A stretch of 64,000 bases of DNA. It comes from Mixta calida (GTDB lineage Bacteria > Pseudomonadota > Gammaproteobacteria > Enterobacterales > Enterobacteriaceae). The position numbers and the translations under genes are program-made. The first letter of the stretch is position 1. Every line of letters begins with the position of its first letter. The stretch is taken from the NCBI RefSeq assembly GCF_002953215.1, contig NZ_CP026378.1, positions 1,842,540 through 1,906,539 of the forward strand. The letters are read 5' to 3'. Shown one piece after another: positions 17,860 through 27,325 of this stretch. Below the pieces are notes generated by a model that had not been told where the DNA came from, did not search any database, and saw only the letters and a program-made list of their open reading frames with translations.

Positions 17860-18888
17860 ATGTCATTTGATTCTGTTCTTTTGCTGGGCGGTTCTGGAGC
17901 TATTGGCCGTCAGACTGCTCGGGCAATCCGCGCTACTTATCCTGATCTGCCCTTGCTGATAGGCGGACGCGACTTATCCAGGGCTCAGAACGCAGCGACA
18001 GAAATTGGCGGCGCGGAGGGTATAGCGATCGATAGCGCCTGCGCAGACCTGGGACTCGGCGCGCGAAAAGTCAGTGCGGTGGTCGTCCTCTATAAGGACC
18101 ATTCGCTTGCCGCACTCCGTTTTGCTCAGTCACGGGGCGTTCCACATCTGAGTATTTCTTCTGGCGTGTTCGAAATTGCTCCAGAAATCGCAAGCTTTAT
18201 GAATGCCCCGAGAGCGTCTGCGGTGGTGCTGGGTTATGAATGGCTGGTGGGTGCCACAACGGTTCCTGCGCTTCATCTGAGCAGGTCGTTCAGCCAGGTA
18301 GATGAAATCCGTATTGGCGCTTTAGTCGATGAGGAAGATGTTGGCGGGCCTGCGGTCGCCGTTGATTTCGAACATCTGAATCACTTCCTGCCCGCAGCGC
18401 TCACGCGCAGGGCTGGCGCCTATATATGGCGCGAGGGCAATGATGCCAGGACAACATTCCCGGCACTTGACGGCACCGAAATCGACGCTACAGGCTTCTC
18501 GTCAATTGACGTTGTGGGACTGGCATCAGCCACTGGCGCGCACAGCGTCCAGTTTGACCTGGGCACGGGTGTCAGCTCAAGCCGGCGTAGCGGCGGAACA
18601 TTCTCGACCGAAATCATTATTGCTATGTCGGGTTTGGATCGGGCTGGAGAGGTTCTTCATACCCGACATGCGGTAGTACATCCGTATGGTGCAGCCCCAT
18701 TGACAGGTATGGGAATTGCCTTGCTTCTTGAGCGACTGATTGGACTGGATGGAAAGCCACCGGTTGCGCCAGGCCTCTACTTTCCTTATCAGATTCTGGA
18801 TGCGTCGCACTATTTAGCGCGGCTCGCAGAAGAGGGAGGAGAGCTTCTGGAAATACCGTTGTCACAGGTGTCAGCATCAAAGTCATAG
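17860..18888 (+). CDS. NAD(P)-binding saccharopine dehydrogenase-like oxidoreductase
   Basis: The 342-residue protein opens with a Rossmann fold (VLLLGGSGAIGRQTARAIRA, then LLIGGRDLSRAQNAA), as in the saccharopine dehydrogenase-like family. The rest contains no motif I can tie to a substrate. It has no signal peptide or membrane span, so it is probably cytosolic. GAGGAA lies 8 bases before the ATG. It is divergent from a TetR gene with two palindromic operators between, so it is probably induced by a compound sensed by that TetR protein. The reaction is unknown; reduction of a small carbonyl compound is plausible (inference). Confidence 0.75.
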   Translation: MSFDSVLLLGGSGAIGRQTARAIRATYPDLPLLIGGRDLSRAQNAATEIGGAEGIAIDSACADLGLGARKVSAVVVLYKDHSLAALRFAQSRGVPHLSISSGVFEIAPEIASFMNAPRASAVVLGYEWLVGATTVPALHLSRSFSQVDEIRIGALVDEEDVGGPAVAVDFEHLNHFLPAALTRRAGAYIWREGNDARTTFPALDGTEIDATGFSSIDVVGLASATGAHSVQFDLGTGVSSSRRSGGTFSTEIIIAMSGLDRAGEVLHTRHAVVHPYGAAPLTGMGIALLLERLIGLDGKPPVAPGLYFPYQILDASHYLARLAEEGGELLEIPLSQVSASKS

Positions 18889-19203
18889 CGGGCAGGTTTG
18901 TCGATACCTGTTTTTACTGAATGTTCCGCCTGCGGCGCTGCGAGGCGATATTGTGGTCTGGGTCAGTTGCGCGTTCATGAGCGGGATGTCCCTTATCCGT
19001 CCTTCGCCTTGCACGTCGCGCTATGCCATTTCCGCTTCTTTGCTGCCTTTCTTGCCTGCCGTCCTTCGTTGTGGATCCTGGCTTAACCTGCTCCCCAAAT
19101 CATTGATCCACTATACTGACCATTGCAGTTGCAATTTATCTACGAGGTTACGCACGGTTAATGACCTGGCACCAACCTTATCCCTGTCTATCTGGAGAGC
19201 AAT
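18889..19203. other. Intergenic stretch, no supported gene
   Basis: Short frames at 18898-19225 have no ribosome site or family that I recognise. The right end (from about 19100) should carry the promoter of the DUF4142 gene; CTGGAGAG at 19190-19197 is its ribosome site. Confidence 0.4.
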
Positions 19204-19764
19204 ATGCAAAAGAGTAAAACCTTGAAAGGGCTGCTGGCCGCATCGGCAGTCGCAGCGATGTTCAACACTGTTGGCGTGCAAGCCCAGACGCCGACGAGCG
19301 CGGCCGCAAGCCAGACCGAATCGAGCGCCAGGCTCAGCGCCGGCGACGAAAAAGCGCTGAAGGACATGGCGCAGGCCAATATCAATGAAATTGCCGCCGC
19401 CAAGATCGCGCTGAGCAAGGCCGAAAGCAGCGACGTCAAAGCATATGCCCAGAAGATGGTCGAAGACCATGGCGGCGCCTTAAGTAAAGTACAGACGGTC
19501 GCCCAGCAAAAGGGCGTGACACTGCCAACTGATCCGGACGCCAGCCACAAGGCCATGGCCGCCGAGCTGGAAAAGCAGAGCGGCGCCGCCTTTGACAAGA
19601 TGTATATGGAAAACGCCGGTACCAAAGATCACAAAATGGTGCTGTCGAGGCTGCAGAGTGACGCCACTAACATCAAAGACCCAGATGTGAAGGCGCTGGC
19701 CGACGCGCACACGCCGGTCGTTGAGCAGCACCTGAAGTCCGCTCAGCAGATGTCGATGCAGTGA
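19204..19764 (+). CDS. DUF4142 domain-containing periplasmic protein
   Basis: The 186-residue product has a signal peptide (KGLLAASAVAAMFNTVGVQAQ, cleavage after AQA) and a ferritin-like four-helix DUF4142 domain with QANINEIAAAKIALSKA, VKAYAQKMVEDHG, and the second half DKMYMENAGTKDHKMV. Members are exported and linked in some species to outer-surface or stress functions, but the activity is not known. Codon choice is strongly GC-ending (GCC, GGC, AAG, GAC) compared with neighbouring genes, and the sequence resembles betaproteobacterial members, so transfer is plausible. It stands alone. Confidence 0.88.
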   Translation: MQKSKTLKGLLAASAVAAMFNTVGVQAQTPTSAAASQTESSARLSAGDEKALKDMAQANINEIAAAKIALSKAESSDVKAYAQKMVEDHGGALSKVQTVAQQKGVTLPTDPDASHKAMAAELEKQSGAAFDKMYMENAGTKDHKMVLSRLQSDATNIKDPDVKALADAHTPVVEQHLKSAQQMSMQ

Positions 19765-19897
19765 GGCACGTCAGCCGATAAGTAAACAAGCCTTTTGGTG
19801 GGCGGATCGTCCGCCAGAAGCGAACGTGCAGCTGTCCTGAGGCTGATACAGCCTGCTTTCAGGCGCTGTACGTTCCGCCCTGTAAAAGGTGTATGAC

Positions 19898-20962
19898 TCA
19901 GGCATCGGGGCCGGTCAGCGTAGCCCTCACATGAGGAAGACTCTGCGGATAATTTTGCTGAATAAATTCAATCATTTTTTCCCGCACGTGACAGCGTAGA
20001 TCCCAGGCCGTAGGGGAATTCTGCGCCGTCATCAACATTCTGATCGTCATCGTTTTTTCAGTGGTATCGGTCACCTGAAGCACCTGAGTTTGTTGATCCC
20101 AGAGTTTTGTTTCGCTGAGCACTTTTTCAAAGTGTTTGCGGAGAGGCTCTAACGGCATGGAATAATCAAGATAAAGAAAAACAGAGCCTAAAATTTGGGC
20201 ATTGTTACGCGTCCAGTTTTGGAAAGGATTTTCTGTAAAGTAAGTAATCGGCAAGACCAGTCGGCGCAGGTCCCAGAGACGCACCACAACATACGTCAGG
20301 TTTATCTCCTCAATCCAGCCCCATTCTTTTTCAACCACCACAGCATCATCGATTTTTATTGGTTGCGTAAAAGCTATCTGAATTCCGGCAAACAAGTTGA
20401 CCAGCGACTTCTGTAGCGCAAATCCAATGATTATTCCGGCAACCCCGGCGCCGGCCAGGATAGTCGTGCCGAATTTTCGAACCCCAGGGAAACTGAGCAG
20501 AATCAGAGAAAGGCAGAGCGTCACGAGTACAACAATAGCGACTTTTTTAACATACATTATCTGAGTGCGAATTTTGCGGGCACGAAGATTATTGGAGATA
20601 TTAATGTCATAACGTATAAAAAGCATATCCTGAGCAACATTGATCAATCGAATCAGGACTGAGCAAAAGGATAATATAATAAACATATTAACAGTTGCTC
20701 TAATAAAGCTAAGCGATTCAGGTTGGATGTTGACATAACTCACCCCCAACCTTATTAACAACAGGGGGATAAAAAGAAACATCGATCCACGAAGATGTTT
20801 TTCAAGAGATTTGAACAGTTTTTTGTCATGACTCTGCCAGTAACGGATGAACTGGAGAAGTATAAATCGCGTTAAAAAACCCACGGCGAGCGAGAGCGTG
20901 ACGAGCAATACAGCAGGCACCCATGCTGGCGCGCCAGATAACTCACCAAATAACAAAGGCAT
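19898..20962 (-). CDS. MscS family small-conductance mechanosensitive ion channel
   Basis: The 354-residue inner-membrane protein has four to five hydrophobic spans. The last is the pore-lining helix region FGTTILAGAGVAGIIIGFALQ, followed by the MscS beta-domain start SLVNLFAGIQIAFTQPIKIDD and a cytosolic alpha/beta domain with PITYFTENPFQNWTRN. It opens under membrane tension to release solutes after osmotic downshift. It is longer than MscS (286) and resembles the YnaI/YbdG-like groups; I cannot assign an ortholog. AAGGAG lies 6 bases upstream of the ATG. Confidence 0.88.
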   Translation of the reverse strand: MPLLFGELSGAPAWVPAVLLVTLSLAVGFLTRFILLQFIRYWQSHDKKLFKSLEKHLRGSMFLFIPLLLIRLGVSYVNIQPESLSFIRATVNMFIILSFCSVLIRLINVAQDMLFIRYDINISNNLRARKIRTQIMYVKKVAIVVLVTLCLSLILLSFPGVRKFGTTILAGAGVAGIIIGFALQKSLVNLFAGIQIAFTQPIKIDDAVVVEKEWGWIEEINLTYVVVRLWDLRRLVLPITYFTENPFQNWTRNNAQILGSVFLYLDYSMPLEPLRKHFEKVLSETKLWDQQTQVLQVTDTTEKTMTIRMLMTAQNSPTAWDLRCHVREKMIEFIQQNYPQSLPHVRATLTGPDA

Positions 20963-21491
20963 TATTTCTCCTTACTATTCTGCCGGAAACCTCGTTGTTG
21001 AAAAAAGTCTGAGCCGCGTACTGACAGGGCGGCTAGTCAGTATCGCGCGTTATACTTTTGATAATGCTGGAAACAAGCACGGCTGTTGTTCTCTCATCAT
21101 CTAAATCCGAATCGTAAATGGTCACGGTCATGCCACAACAGCTCCCGGAATGTGCCCGTCATAAAGCGGATTGAGACCAAGATTAGACGGGACAAGGATT
21201 ATTTTCTTCATCATCAATCCGGCGGCTGGCTGGTGAACGTCTACAGTAACTAAAATTGTTCGCAGAGTAACCCTTCCGATAAAAAGATCGCCGCCCGGCC
21301 TGAAACCGGCAAGCAAACCGGAAGGGTACTTTTAGCCCCGGGCATGACGAAAAGGCCCTTCAAAAGTACGCCTTGTTTGTTCGGGCGTTCATTTTACTGC
21401 GCGCCAGCATGACTCAGAGTTGCGCTATCGCTTTCCATTAAAATCGCGCCTCAGATAAGATGATAGATAACTATCAATTGAGGTGAGATAA
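20963..21491. other. Intergenic stretch, no supported gene
   Basis: No frame has a ribosome site plus recognisable product. The right end holds the control region of the LacI-type gene, including GATAG-ATAA-CTATC (21462-21475), an inverted repeat 16 bp before the ATG that could be an autoregulatory operator, and GAGGTGA as ribosome site. Confidence 0.45.
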
Positions 21492-22514
21492 ATGAAAAAA
21501 ATTTCCATGACTGATATCGCCAGAGAGGCTGGCGTTGGCGTCGCAACGGTCGATCGTGTCTTAAACGGTCGGGCGTCAGTTCGCCAGGAGACCAGACAAA
21601 AAGTGTTAAAAGCAGCGGAACGACTGGGATACCGGGCGGGACTGCTGCAAGTTCTCTCCAGAGACGACAAGCCAGACGCCGTTCCGGCGCGTACAGGTTT
21701 TATGCTGCTGTCAAAAGATCACTCTTTTTACGCCCCTTTTGCAGAAGAACTGAGACACTTCGCCCGTACCACCTTTCAGAATGAGCCTGAATTTTTATGG
21801 CTCGATATTGATGATGTAGAAAGCGTGGCCGCCTCGCTGGAATCGCTGGCGCAGCGGGTGGATATCATTGGCCTGGTTGCGCTTGATCATCCGTTGATAC
21901 GCCATACTATCAAGAAAATCACCGCTGCCGGCGTCTGTGTTTACGCGCTTTTTTCCGATTTTTCACCGTGCGGACATTCAGGCTATATCGGCCTGGATAA
22001 TCAAAAAGCCGGACGCACGGCCGGCTGGTTTGCCGATCGGCTGTTACAGCAAAACGAGGTTATCGGCATCCTGTTGGGCGATCATCGCTTCAACTGCCAG
22101 GAAAGTTGTGAAATTAGCTTTCGTTCTTATCTGCGTGAAAAAAACAGGGGGTATACCGTGCTGGAGCCTTTGAAAACGCATGAAAGCGTTGAAGGAGGTT
22201 ATACGGCCGCGAAGCGTCTGCTTAGTCAACACAAGGATTTGTCAATGATCTACGCCCCATGCGGCGGGATTGAGGGCGTCCTTAACGCTCTCAGAGAAAG
22301 TGGCCGGAAAGAGATAAAACTGCTTTGCCATGGACCGATTGTGGAAGGCGAGCTGGCGCTGATTGAAAGCCATATTGAGGTAATGTTTCGACATCGCCTT
22401 GATGCGATCGCCGCAACGGTTATCGACGTCTTTGCCCGTAAAATGCGCGACCGTGACGTCAATCCGGTGCATATCACTTTGCCTTTTGATGTGGTCACGC
22501 GTGAAAACATCTAA
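21492..22514 (+). CDS. LacI family transcriptional regulator
   Basis: The 340-residue protein has the LacI HTH (MTDIAREAGVGVATVDRVLNG) and the hinge-side segment TRQKVLKAAERLGYR. A periplasmic-binding-protein-like effector domain follows (IGLDNQKAGRTAGWFADRLL; IYAPCGGIEGVLNALRESG). It precedes a transporter, an IolE-like protein and a Gfo/Idh/MocA dehydrogenase in the same direction, so it probably controls their induction by a cyclitol or sugar. GAGGTGA precedes the ATG. Confidence 0.92.
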   Translation: MKKISMTDIAREAGVGVATVDRVLNGRASVRQETRQKVLKAAERLGYRAGLLQVLSRDDKPDAVPARTGFMLLSKDHSFYAPFAEELRHFARTTFQNEPEFLWLDIDDVESVAASLESLAQRVDIIGLVALDHPLIRHTIKKITAAGVCVYALFSDFSPCGHSGYIGLDNQKAGRTAGWFADRLLQQNEVIGILLGDHRFNCQESCEISFRSYLREKNRGYTVLEPLKTHESVEGGYTAAKRLLSQHKDLSMIYAPCGGIEGVLNALRESGRKEIKLLCHGPIVEGELALIESHIEVMFRHRLDAIAATVIDVFARKMRDRDVNPVHITLPFDVVTRENI

Positions 22515-22598
22515 ACCGCAACGCTGACGTGTTAAAACAGTATTTTTGATAGGAAAATATCATTTATTGATGCAATAAAATCATAATCGGCATCAAAA

Positions 22599-22613
22599 AA
22601 TGAAATTTTCATT
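22599..22613. promoter_or_regulatory. Candidate operator upstream of the sugar porter gene
   Basis: AATGAAA-T-TTTCATT is a perfect 7-bp inverted repeat with a single central base, about 60 bp before the porter start. Its position suits a repressor site for the LacI-type protein, although it lacks the central CG typical of many LacI-family operators. Confidence 0.4.
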
Positions 22614-22673
22614 GTTGTTGAGAGTGAAACTTTTGTTTGATACTGCGTGCACTTCATACTGCAGGGGAAGAGC

Positions 22674-24124
22674 ATGTCGGTATCACAAACGCGTCATAAT
22701 ATCGCTTATGTTATGGGGATCTGCTGTGTAGCCGCGCTGGGCGGGCTGCTGCTCGGCTACGACTCATCGGTTATTTCGGGCGCCATAGAGCCGCTGAGCC
22801 ACCATTATCAACTCTCTCCGGCGGAAACCGGCTGGGCGGTATCCAACGTCATCATTGGATGCGTTGTGGGATGTCTGATAGCCGGTCAGATCGCCGACCG
22901 CTATGGACGGAAAAAGACGCTGCTTGTGACGGCACTGCTTTTCGTCGCTTCTGTCGCGGGTACCGCTCTGGCGCCTGAATTTGGAATATTTGTACTGTTT
23001 CGCATGATTGGCGGACTGGGCATAGGCATGGCCTCGGTGGTATCGCCAGTTTATATTGCCGAAGTGGCGCCGAAAGATTACCGCGGGCGCGCCATGACGA
23101 TGCATATGATCTGCTGCGTGGGCGGCCAGGTGCTGGTGTTGCTGACCAACTATTTGATTGTCAGAGACGCAACGCCCGCATGGCTCAACGATGCCGGATG
23201 GCGCTGGATGCTGGGATCTGCCTTTGTCCCATGCCTGCTGTTTTTTCTCTTCATTAGCTTTATTCCCGAATCTCCGCGCTGGAACGTCATGGCCGGACAC
23301 GACGATCGGGCGCTGAAAACCCTGACCCGCATTTCATCTGCCGCGCATGCCGAAAATGTGCTGCGCGAGATTAAAACCTCTCTGCGATCTGAAACGCACG
23401 CTACCCACGCGAATGAGCGGCTGCGATTTAATAAACGCACGTTGATTTTCCTCGTCATTGGCGTTGGCCTGACGCTGTTCAATCAGCTAACAGGCATCAA
23501 TGTCATTCAATACTTTGGGCCCTCTCTGCTCAGGAACGTGACCGGCAGCATGGAGGAGGCGATGTTCATGACCATTTGGCTGGCGGTGATGCAATTTGTC
23601 GGCGTGATAGTCGGTATGGCTTTGATTGATCGGGTTGGACGCACCCGGCTGCTTTCAGTGGGCTCATGGGGAGCGGCGCTCTGCCTCATCCTTACCTTTA
23701 TCTCTTTCTATAGCGGCATGAAAGGCGTGGCGTCAGTCATCGGGCTGTTTGGGTTCATGTTCATTTTTGGCGCGACCTGGGCGCAGGTTGTCTGGACCGT
23801 TATCGGCGAAATTTTTCCCACCCGACTGCGGGCGGCGGGGATGGGATTTTCAATCAGCGCGATGTGGACCGCTAATTTTCTGGTCAGCCAGAGTTTCCCG
23901 ATGATGAATGAAAATTCCTGGCTGACGGCGCATTTCGGCGGCGGTTTCCCCTGCTGATTTTCGCCGTCTGCTGCCTGATTTCATGGTGGTTCGTGCGCAA
24001 GTACCTGCCTGAAACCAAAGGCGTCGCGCTGGAAAATATGGAACGTCTCGTGCTTGGCCACTTTGCCCTGACGAGGCGTAAAGAAGCTCCTCCTGTCGTA
24101 CAACCTGATGAGAAAACCTCATGA
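22674..24124 (+). pseudogene. Sugar porter family MFS transporter, frameshifted near 23950
   Basis: This is a 12-span sugar porter of the XylE/IolT type, about 483 residues if repaired. Marks include GLLLGYDSSVISGA, the loop DRYGRKKT, PVYIAEVAPKDYRGR, PESPRW and, after the break, the family end motif PETKGVALENME. The frame from 22674 meets a stop at 23955, but the expected sequence (PLLIFAVCCLISWWFVRKYLPETKG) continues in the -1 frame to a TGA at 24122 that overlaps the next ATG as ATGA. One base is missing around TTTCCCC (23947-23955). It could be a true frameshift, a sequencing error, or -1 slippage at T-TTC-CCC. The ATG at 22674 follows AGGGGAAG. Confidence 0.85.
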
Positions 24125-25044
24125 CAATACTTATCGCTAATGCGCCCTGTAGCTGGGGCGTGGATGACCCCAGTAATCCCTGGCTGCCCTCCTGGCAAAA
24201 GGTTCTGCATGAAGCTGCGCTGGCTGGCTACAAAAGTATCGAGCTGGGTCCATGGGGCTATCTGCCGATACAGGCGGATGAACTGACGGCGGCGTTGAAT
24301 CAGCACCAGCTCTCGCTGGTTGCCGGCACCATTTTTGACGATTTGGTCAGTGAAGCTCATTTTCCGGCGCTGGTAAAGCTGACGCATGATATTTGCCGTA
24401 ACCTCAAAGCCGCGCCCGGTGCTGAGAAAACGCATGGCGAAAATAAGCCGGCGCCTTATCTGGTCATTATTGATTTTGGTAATCCGGCGCGCGCCGCCCT
24501 GGCGGGACAGCCTGCAAAAGCGCCTCGCCTCTCTTCCGCAGACTGGCAAACCATGATGAAGCACATTGTTATTCTCAGCGACATCGCATGGAAAGAATAT
24601 GGCGTGCGTCCGGTGATACATCCTCATGCCGGCGGATGTATCGAATATGAGGATGAGCTGGCACAGCTGGTTCAGGATATTCCTCATTCGGTCGCCGGTC
24701 TCTGCCTTGATACCGGCCATCTCTATTACTCCGGCATGAACCCGATCGCGGCGCTCGATAAATACTGGGACCGCATCGATTATCTTCACTTTAAGGATAT
24801 CAATGCGCAGATCTGGCAAGAGGTGATTGCCGAAGAGGTGGATTTTTTCTCTGCCTGCGCCCGTGGCGTCATGTGCCCGCTTGGAAGCGGGGCGATTGAT
24901 TATCCGCAAATATATCAATTCTTGCGTCAGCGCCATTATCGGGGCTGGATCACGATTGAGCAGGAAAGGGATCCGCGCAATGCGGACACCAGCCTGCGCG
25001 ACGTAACGGCAAGCCTGCGCTATCTGCAGTCGGTAGGTTTCTGA
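24121..25044 (+). CDS. IolE-like sugar phosphate isomerase/epimerase (TIM barrel)
   Basis: The 307-residue protein belongs to the xylose isomerase-like TIM-barrel family and begins with NAPCSWGV as IolE (inosose dehydratase) proteins do. Likely metal ligands lie in KSIELGPWGYLP, HPHAGGCIEYEDE, LDTGHLYYSG, HFKDI and TIEQERDP. Its start overlaps the repaired stop of the porter (ATGA), so it is translationally coupled. With the Gfo/Idh/MocA dehydrogenase after it, the pair would oxidise and then dehydrate or epimerise a cyclitol or keto-sugar. The exact substrate is not determined; the rest of an iol pathway is absent. Confidence 0.85.
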   Translation: MTILIANAPCSWGVDDPSNPWLPSWQKVLHEAALAGYKSIELGPWGYLPIQADELTAALNQHQLSLVAGTIFDDLVSEAHFPALVKLTHDICRNLKAAPGAEKTHGENKPAPYLVIIDFGNPARAALAGQPAKAPRLSSADWQTMMKHIVILSDIAWKEYGVRPVIHPHAGGCIEYEDELAQLVQDIPHSVAGLCLDTGHLYYSGMNPIAALDKYWDRIDYLHFKDINAQIWQEVIAEEVDFFSACARGVMCPLGSGAIDYPQIYQFLRQRHYRGWITIEQERDPRNADTSLRDVTASLRYLQSVGF

Positions 25045-25054
25045 GGAGAACAAA

Positions 25055-26224
25055 ATGATTAACGGCATTAAACCGCTCGAATATTCGCTGCGCTGGGGCA
25101 TGGTCGGCGGCGGCGGAACCAGCCAGATTGGCTATATCCATCGTTCAGCCGCGCTGCGGGACAACACCTTTACGCTGGTGGCAGGCGCCTTTGATATCGA
25201 TGCCGAACGCGGACAGGCGTTCGGCGCCGCGCTCGGCGTACAGACTGAACGCTGTTATCCCGACTACGAAAGCCTGTTTGCTGCGGAAGCGGCCCGTGCA
25301 GACGGCATTCAGGCGGTTTCGGTTGCGACGCCTAACAACACGCATTTTGCCATTTGCCGGGCGGCGTTAATGGCCGGTCTGCATGTGGTATGCGAAAAAC
25401 CGCTCTGCTTTACCGCGCAGGAAGCCGATGAGCTTGAGCGTCTCAGCATAGAAAAAAACAAGATTATCGGCGTGGCATACGGATATGCCGGTCATCAACT
25501 GATTCATCAGGCGCGGGAAATGATTGCCGCGGGCGAGCTGGGCGACATCCGGATCGTTAATATGCAGTTCGCCCATGGCTTTCATCATGAGGCCGTAGAG
25601 ATGAAGAACCCGAGCACCCGCTGGCGCGTCGATCCCCGTTTTGCCGGGCCCAGCTATGTGCTGGGCGATCTGGCTACGCATCCTTTATTTATCGCCGAAA
25701 CCATGGTGCCAGGCCTGCAGGTCAAACGCCTGCTGTGCGCACGCCAGAGCTTTGTCGAAAGCAGGGCGCCGCTGGAAGATAACGCTTACGTGCTGATGGA
25801 GTTTGATAAAGGCATAGTGGGAAGCATGTGGGTTTCCGCAGTGAACTGCGGCTCGATGCACGGTCAAAAAATTCGGGTCGTGGGCTCCAGAGCGAGCCTC
25901 GAATGGTGGGATGAGCAGCCGAATCAGCTGCGCTATGAAGTGCAGGGCGAGCCTGTGCGCATACTTGAACGGGGCATGGATTATCTCCATCCGCGCGCGC
26001 TTGAGGATGACCGTATCGGAGGCGGACATCCCGAAGGGTTGTTTGAAGCCTGGTCAAACCTGTACCGACGCTTCGCGCTGGCGATGGATGCCACCGATCG
26101 TCATGATACCGCGTTCCTCAGCAACTTCTGGTATCCCGATGTTCATGCCGGCCTGAGCGGGGTGCGCTGGGTAGAACATTGCGTTCGCTCGGCAGAGGCC
26201 GGCTCCGTATGGGTAGAGTGCTGA
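25055..26224 (+). CDS. Gfo/Idh/MocA family NAD(P)-dependent oxidoreductase
   Basis: The 389-residue protein has an N-terminal Rossmann domain (WGMVGGGGTSQIGYIHRSAA; VATPNNTHFAICRAAL; the conserved CEKPL) and a C-terminal Gfo/Idh/MocA domain. The LGDLATHPLF segment carries the usual catalytic Asp/His pair. Related enzymes oxidise inositols, glucose derivatives or other sugars. It follows the IolE-like gene by 10 bp with GAGGAG as ribosome site and closes the LacI-controlled operon. A hairpin follows at 26231. Confidence 0.9.
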   Translation: MINGIKPLEYSLRWGMVGGGGTSQIGYIHRSAALRDNTFTLVAGAFDIDAERGQAFGAALGVQTERCYPDYESLFAAEAARADGIQAVSVATPNNTHFAICRAALMAGLHVVCEKPLCFTAQEADELERLSIEKNKIIGVAYGYAGHQLIHQAREMIAAGELGDIRIVNMQFAHGFHHEAVEMKNPSTRWRVDPRFAGPSYVLGDLATHPLFIAETMVPGLQVKRLLCARQSFVESRAPLEDNAYVLMEFDKGIVGSMWVSAVNCGSMHGQKIRVVGSRASLEWWDEQPNQLRYEVQGEPVRILERGMDYLHPRALEDDRIGGGHPEGLFEAWSNLYRRFALAMDATDRHDTAFLSNFWYPDVHAGLSGVRWVEHCVRSAEAGSVWVEC

Positions 26225-26230
26225 GAGGAA

Positions 26231-26257
26231 GGAGGCATAACTGCCTCCAAATCTTTT
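26231..26257 (+). terminator. Probable terminator after the LacI-controlled operon
   Basis: GGAGGCA and TGCCTCC pair around TAAC and are followed by AAATCTTTT. The T-tract is imperfect. It lies 6 bp after the dehydrogenase stop. Confidence 0.6.
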
Positions 26258-26275
26258 CGCACCGGGAGAAACGGT

Positions 26276-26304
26276 GGCGATAAGGAAAGCGCGTCCTTAT
26301 CGCC
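26276..26304. other. Perfect 11-bp inverted repeat between convergent genes
   Basis: GGCGATAAGGA and TCCTTATCGCC pair around a 7-base loop, 8 bp before the stop of the minus-strand oxidoreductase. It lacks a T-run on either strand. It may stabilise 3' ends of both transcripts. Confidence 0.5.
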
Positions 26305-26311
26305 AGGCCTG

Positions 26312-27325
26312 TCACCACTCGACGCAAATTTTTCCCAGATGGGCGCCGCTTTGCTGGTAAGCAAAGGCTTCGCTAAGCGCCTCATATTTAAAGGTACGAT
26401 CAATCACCGGCTTCCTGTTCATGACCTCCAGCGCTTTGACAAAATCAGTCTGGTCCTGACGGCTTGCCACAATCACGCCCTTAATCTGTACCTGCTTCGC
26501 CAGAAGGGAAAGGATGGACACGGCGGCCTCATCGCCTGAAAGAATGCCGATCTGCGCAATATGACCGCCGACTTTGACGGATTTCAGGGATTCATGCAGG
26601 GTTGCCGGGCCGCCCACTTCCACTACGTGATCCACGCCAAACCCCTGCGTCAGTTCGAGAACTTTATCGCCCCATTCAGGCGTCGTTTTGTAATTGATGG
26701 TTTCATCAGCGCCCAGTTCCCGCACAACGGCGAGCTTTTCATCAGAGGAGGAGGTGGCAATGACTCTGGCTCCCATCGCTTTAGCAATCTGCAGGGCCGC
26801 GATAGAGACGCCGCCGGTGCCCTGAACCAGCACCGTTTCGCCTGCTTTAAGCTGGCCATCTGTCACGAGCGCGCGCCAGGCCGTCAGGGCTGAAGTGGTG
26901 ATGGTCGCGGATTCGGTATGGCTCCATCCTTTCGGCGCGTGGGTAAAGGCATTTTCAGGACGTACGACATATTCACTGGCCATGCCATCAATGCCGTCGC
27001 CGGGCGTATGGGCAAAGCCGCCTACCGCAGGCGTAGGTTTGCCTGCCGGCCACACAGGGAAAAAGGTGGAGACCACATGATCGCCTACGCTGAACGCTTC
27101 AACGCCTTCTCCCACTTCCTCCACAACGCCCGCACCATCTGACAGCAAGATCCGGCCATCCTGGGTAGGAAAGTGTCCGCTTGCAACGATTAAATCGTGA
27201 TAGTTCAGGGAGCTGGCTTTTATGGCAACCCGAATTTCGCCTTTGCCGGGCCTGCCCGGGTCGGCAATCTCTGACACGATGATGTTTTCCAGACCGCCGG
27301 GCGCCTTGAGCGTTACTGCTTTCAT
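26312..27325 (-). CDS. MDR family zinc-independent oxidoreductase (quinone oxidoreductase-like)
   Basis: The 337-residue protein resembles the product at 359-1384. It has SLNYHDLIVASG in the GroES-like domain, LLSDGAGVVEEVG, and the NADPH loop VLVQGTGGVSIAALQIAKAMGA. Zinc-ligand Cys residues are missing at the usual sites. It probably reduces a quinone or an alpha,beta-unsaturated carbonyl with NADPH. CAGGAGACG precedes the ATG. It stands alone between the LacI-controlled operon and csaA. The substrate is unknown. Confidence 0.87.
   Translation of the reverse strand: MKAVTLKAPGGLENIIVSEIADPGRPGKGEIRVAIKASSLNYHDLIVASGHFPTQDGRILLSDGAGVVEEVGEGVEAFSVGDHVVSTFFPVWPAGKPTPAVGGFAHTPGDGIDGMASEYVVRPENAFTHAPKGWSHTESATITTSALTAWRALVTDGQLKAGETVLVQGTGGVSIAALQIAKAMGARVIATSSSDEKLAVVRELGADETINYKTTPEWGDKVLELTQGFGVDHVVEVGGPATLHESLKSVKVGGHIAQIGILSGDEAAVSILSLLAKQVQIKGVIVASRQDQTDFVKALEVMNRKPVIDRTFKYEALSEAFAYQQSGAHLGKICVEW

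Noticed and set aside
18898-19086. Short plus-strand frame after the oxidoreductase gene
   Set aside because: Its translation (Cys/Arg/Ala-rich) shows no family and no ribosome site.
23884-25101. A 405-codon minus-strand frame
   Set aside because: It lies opposite the IolE-like gene, which has full family motifs and coupled translation.
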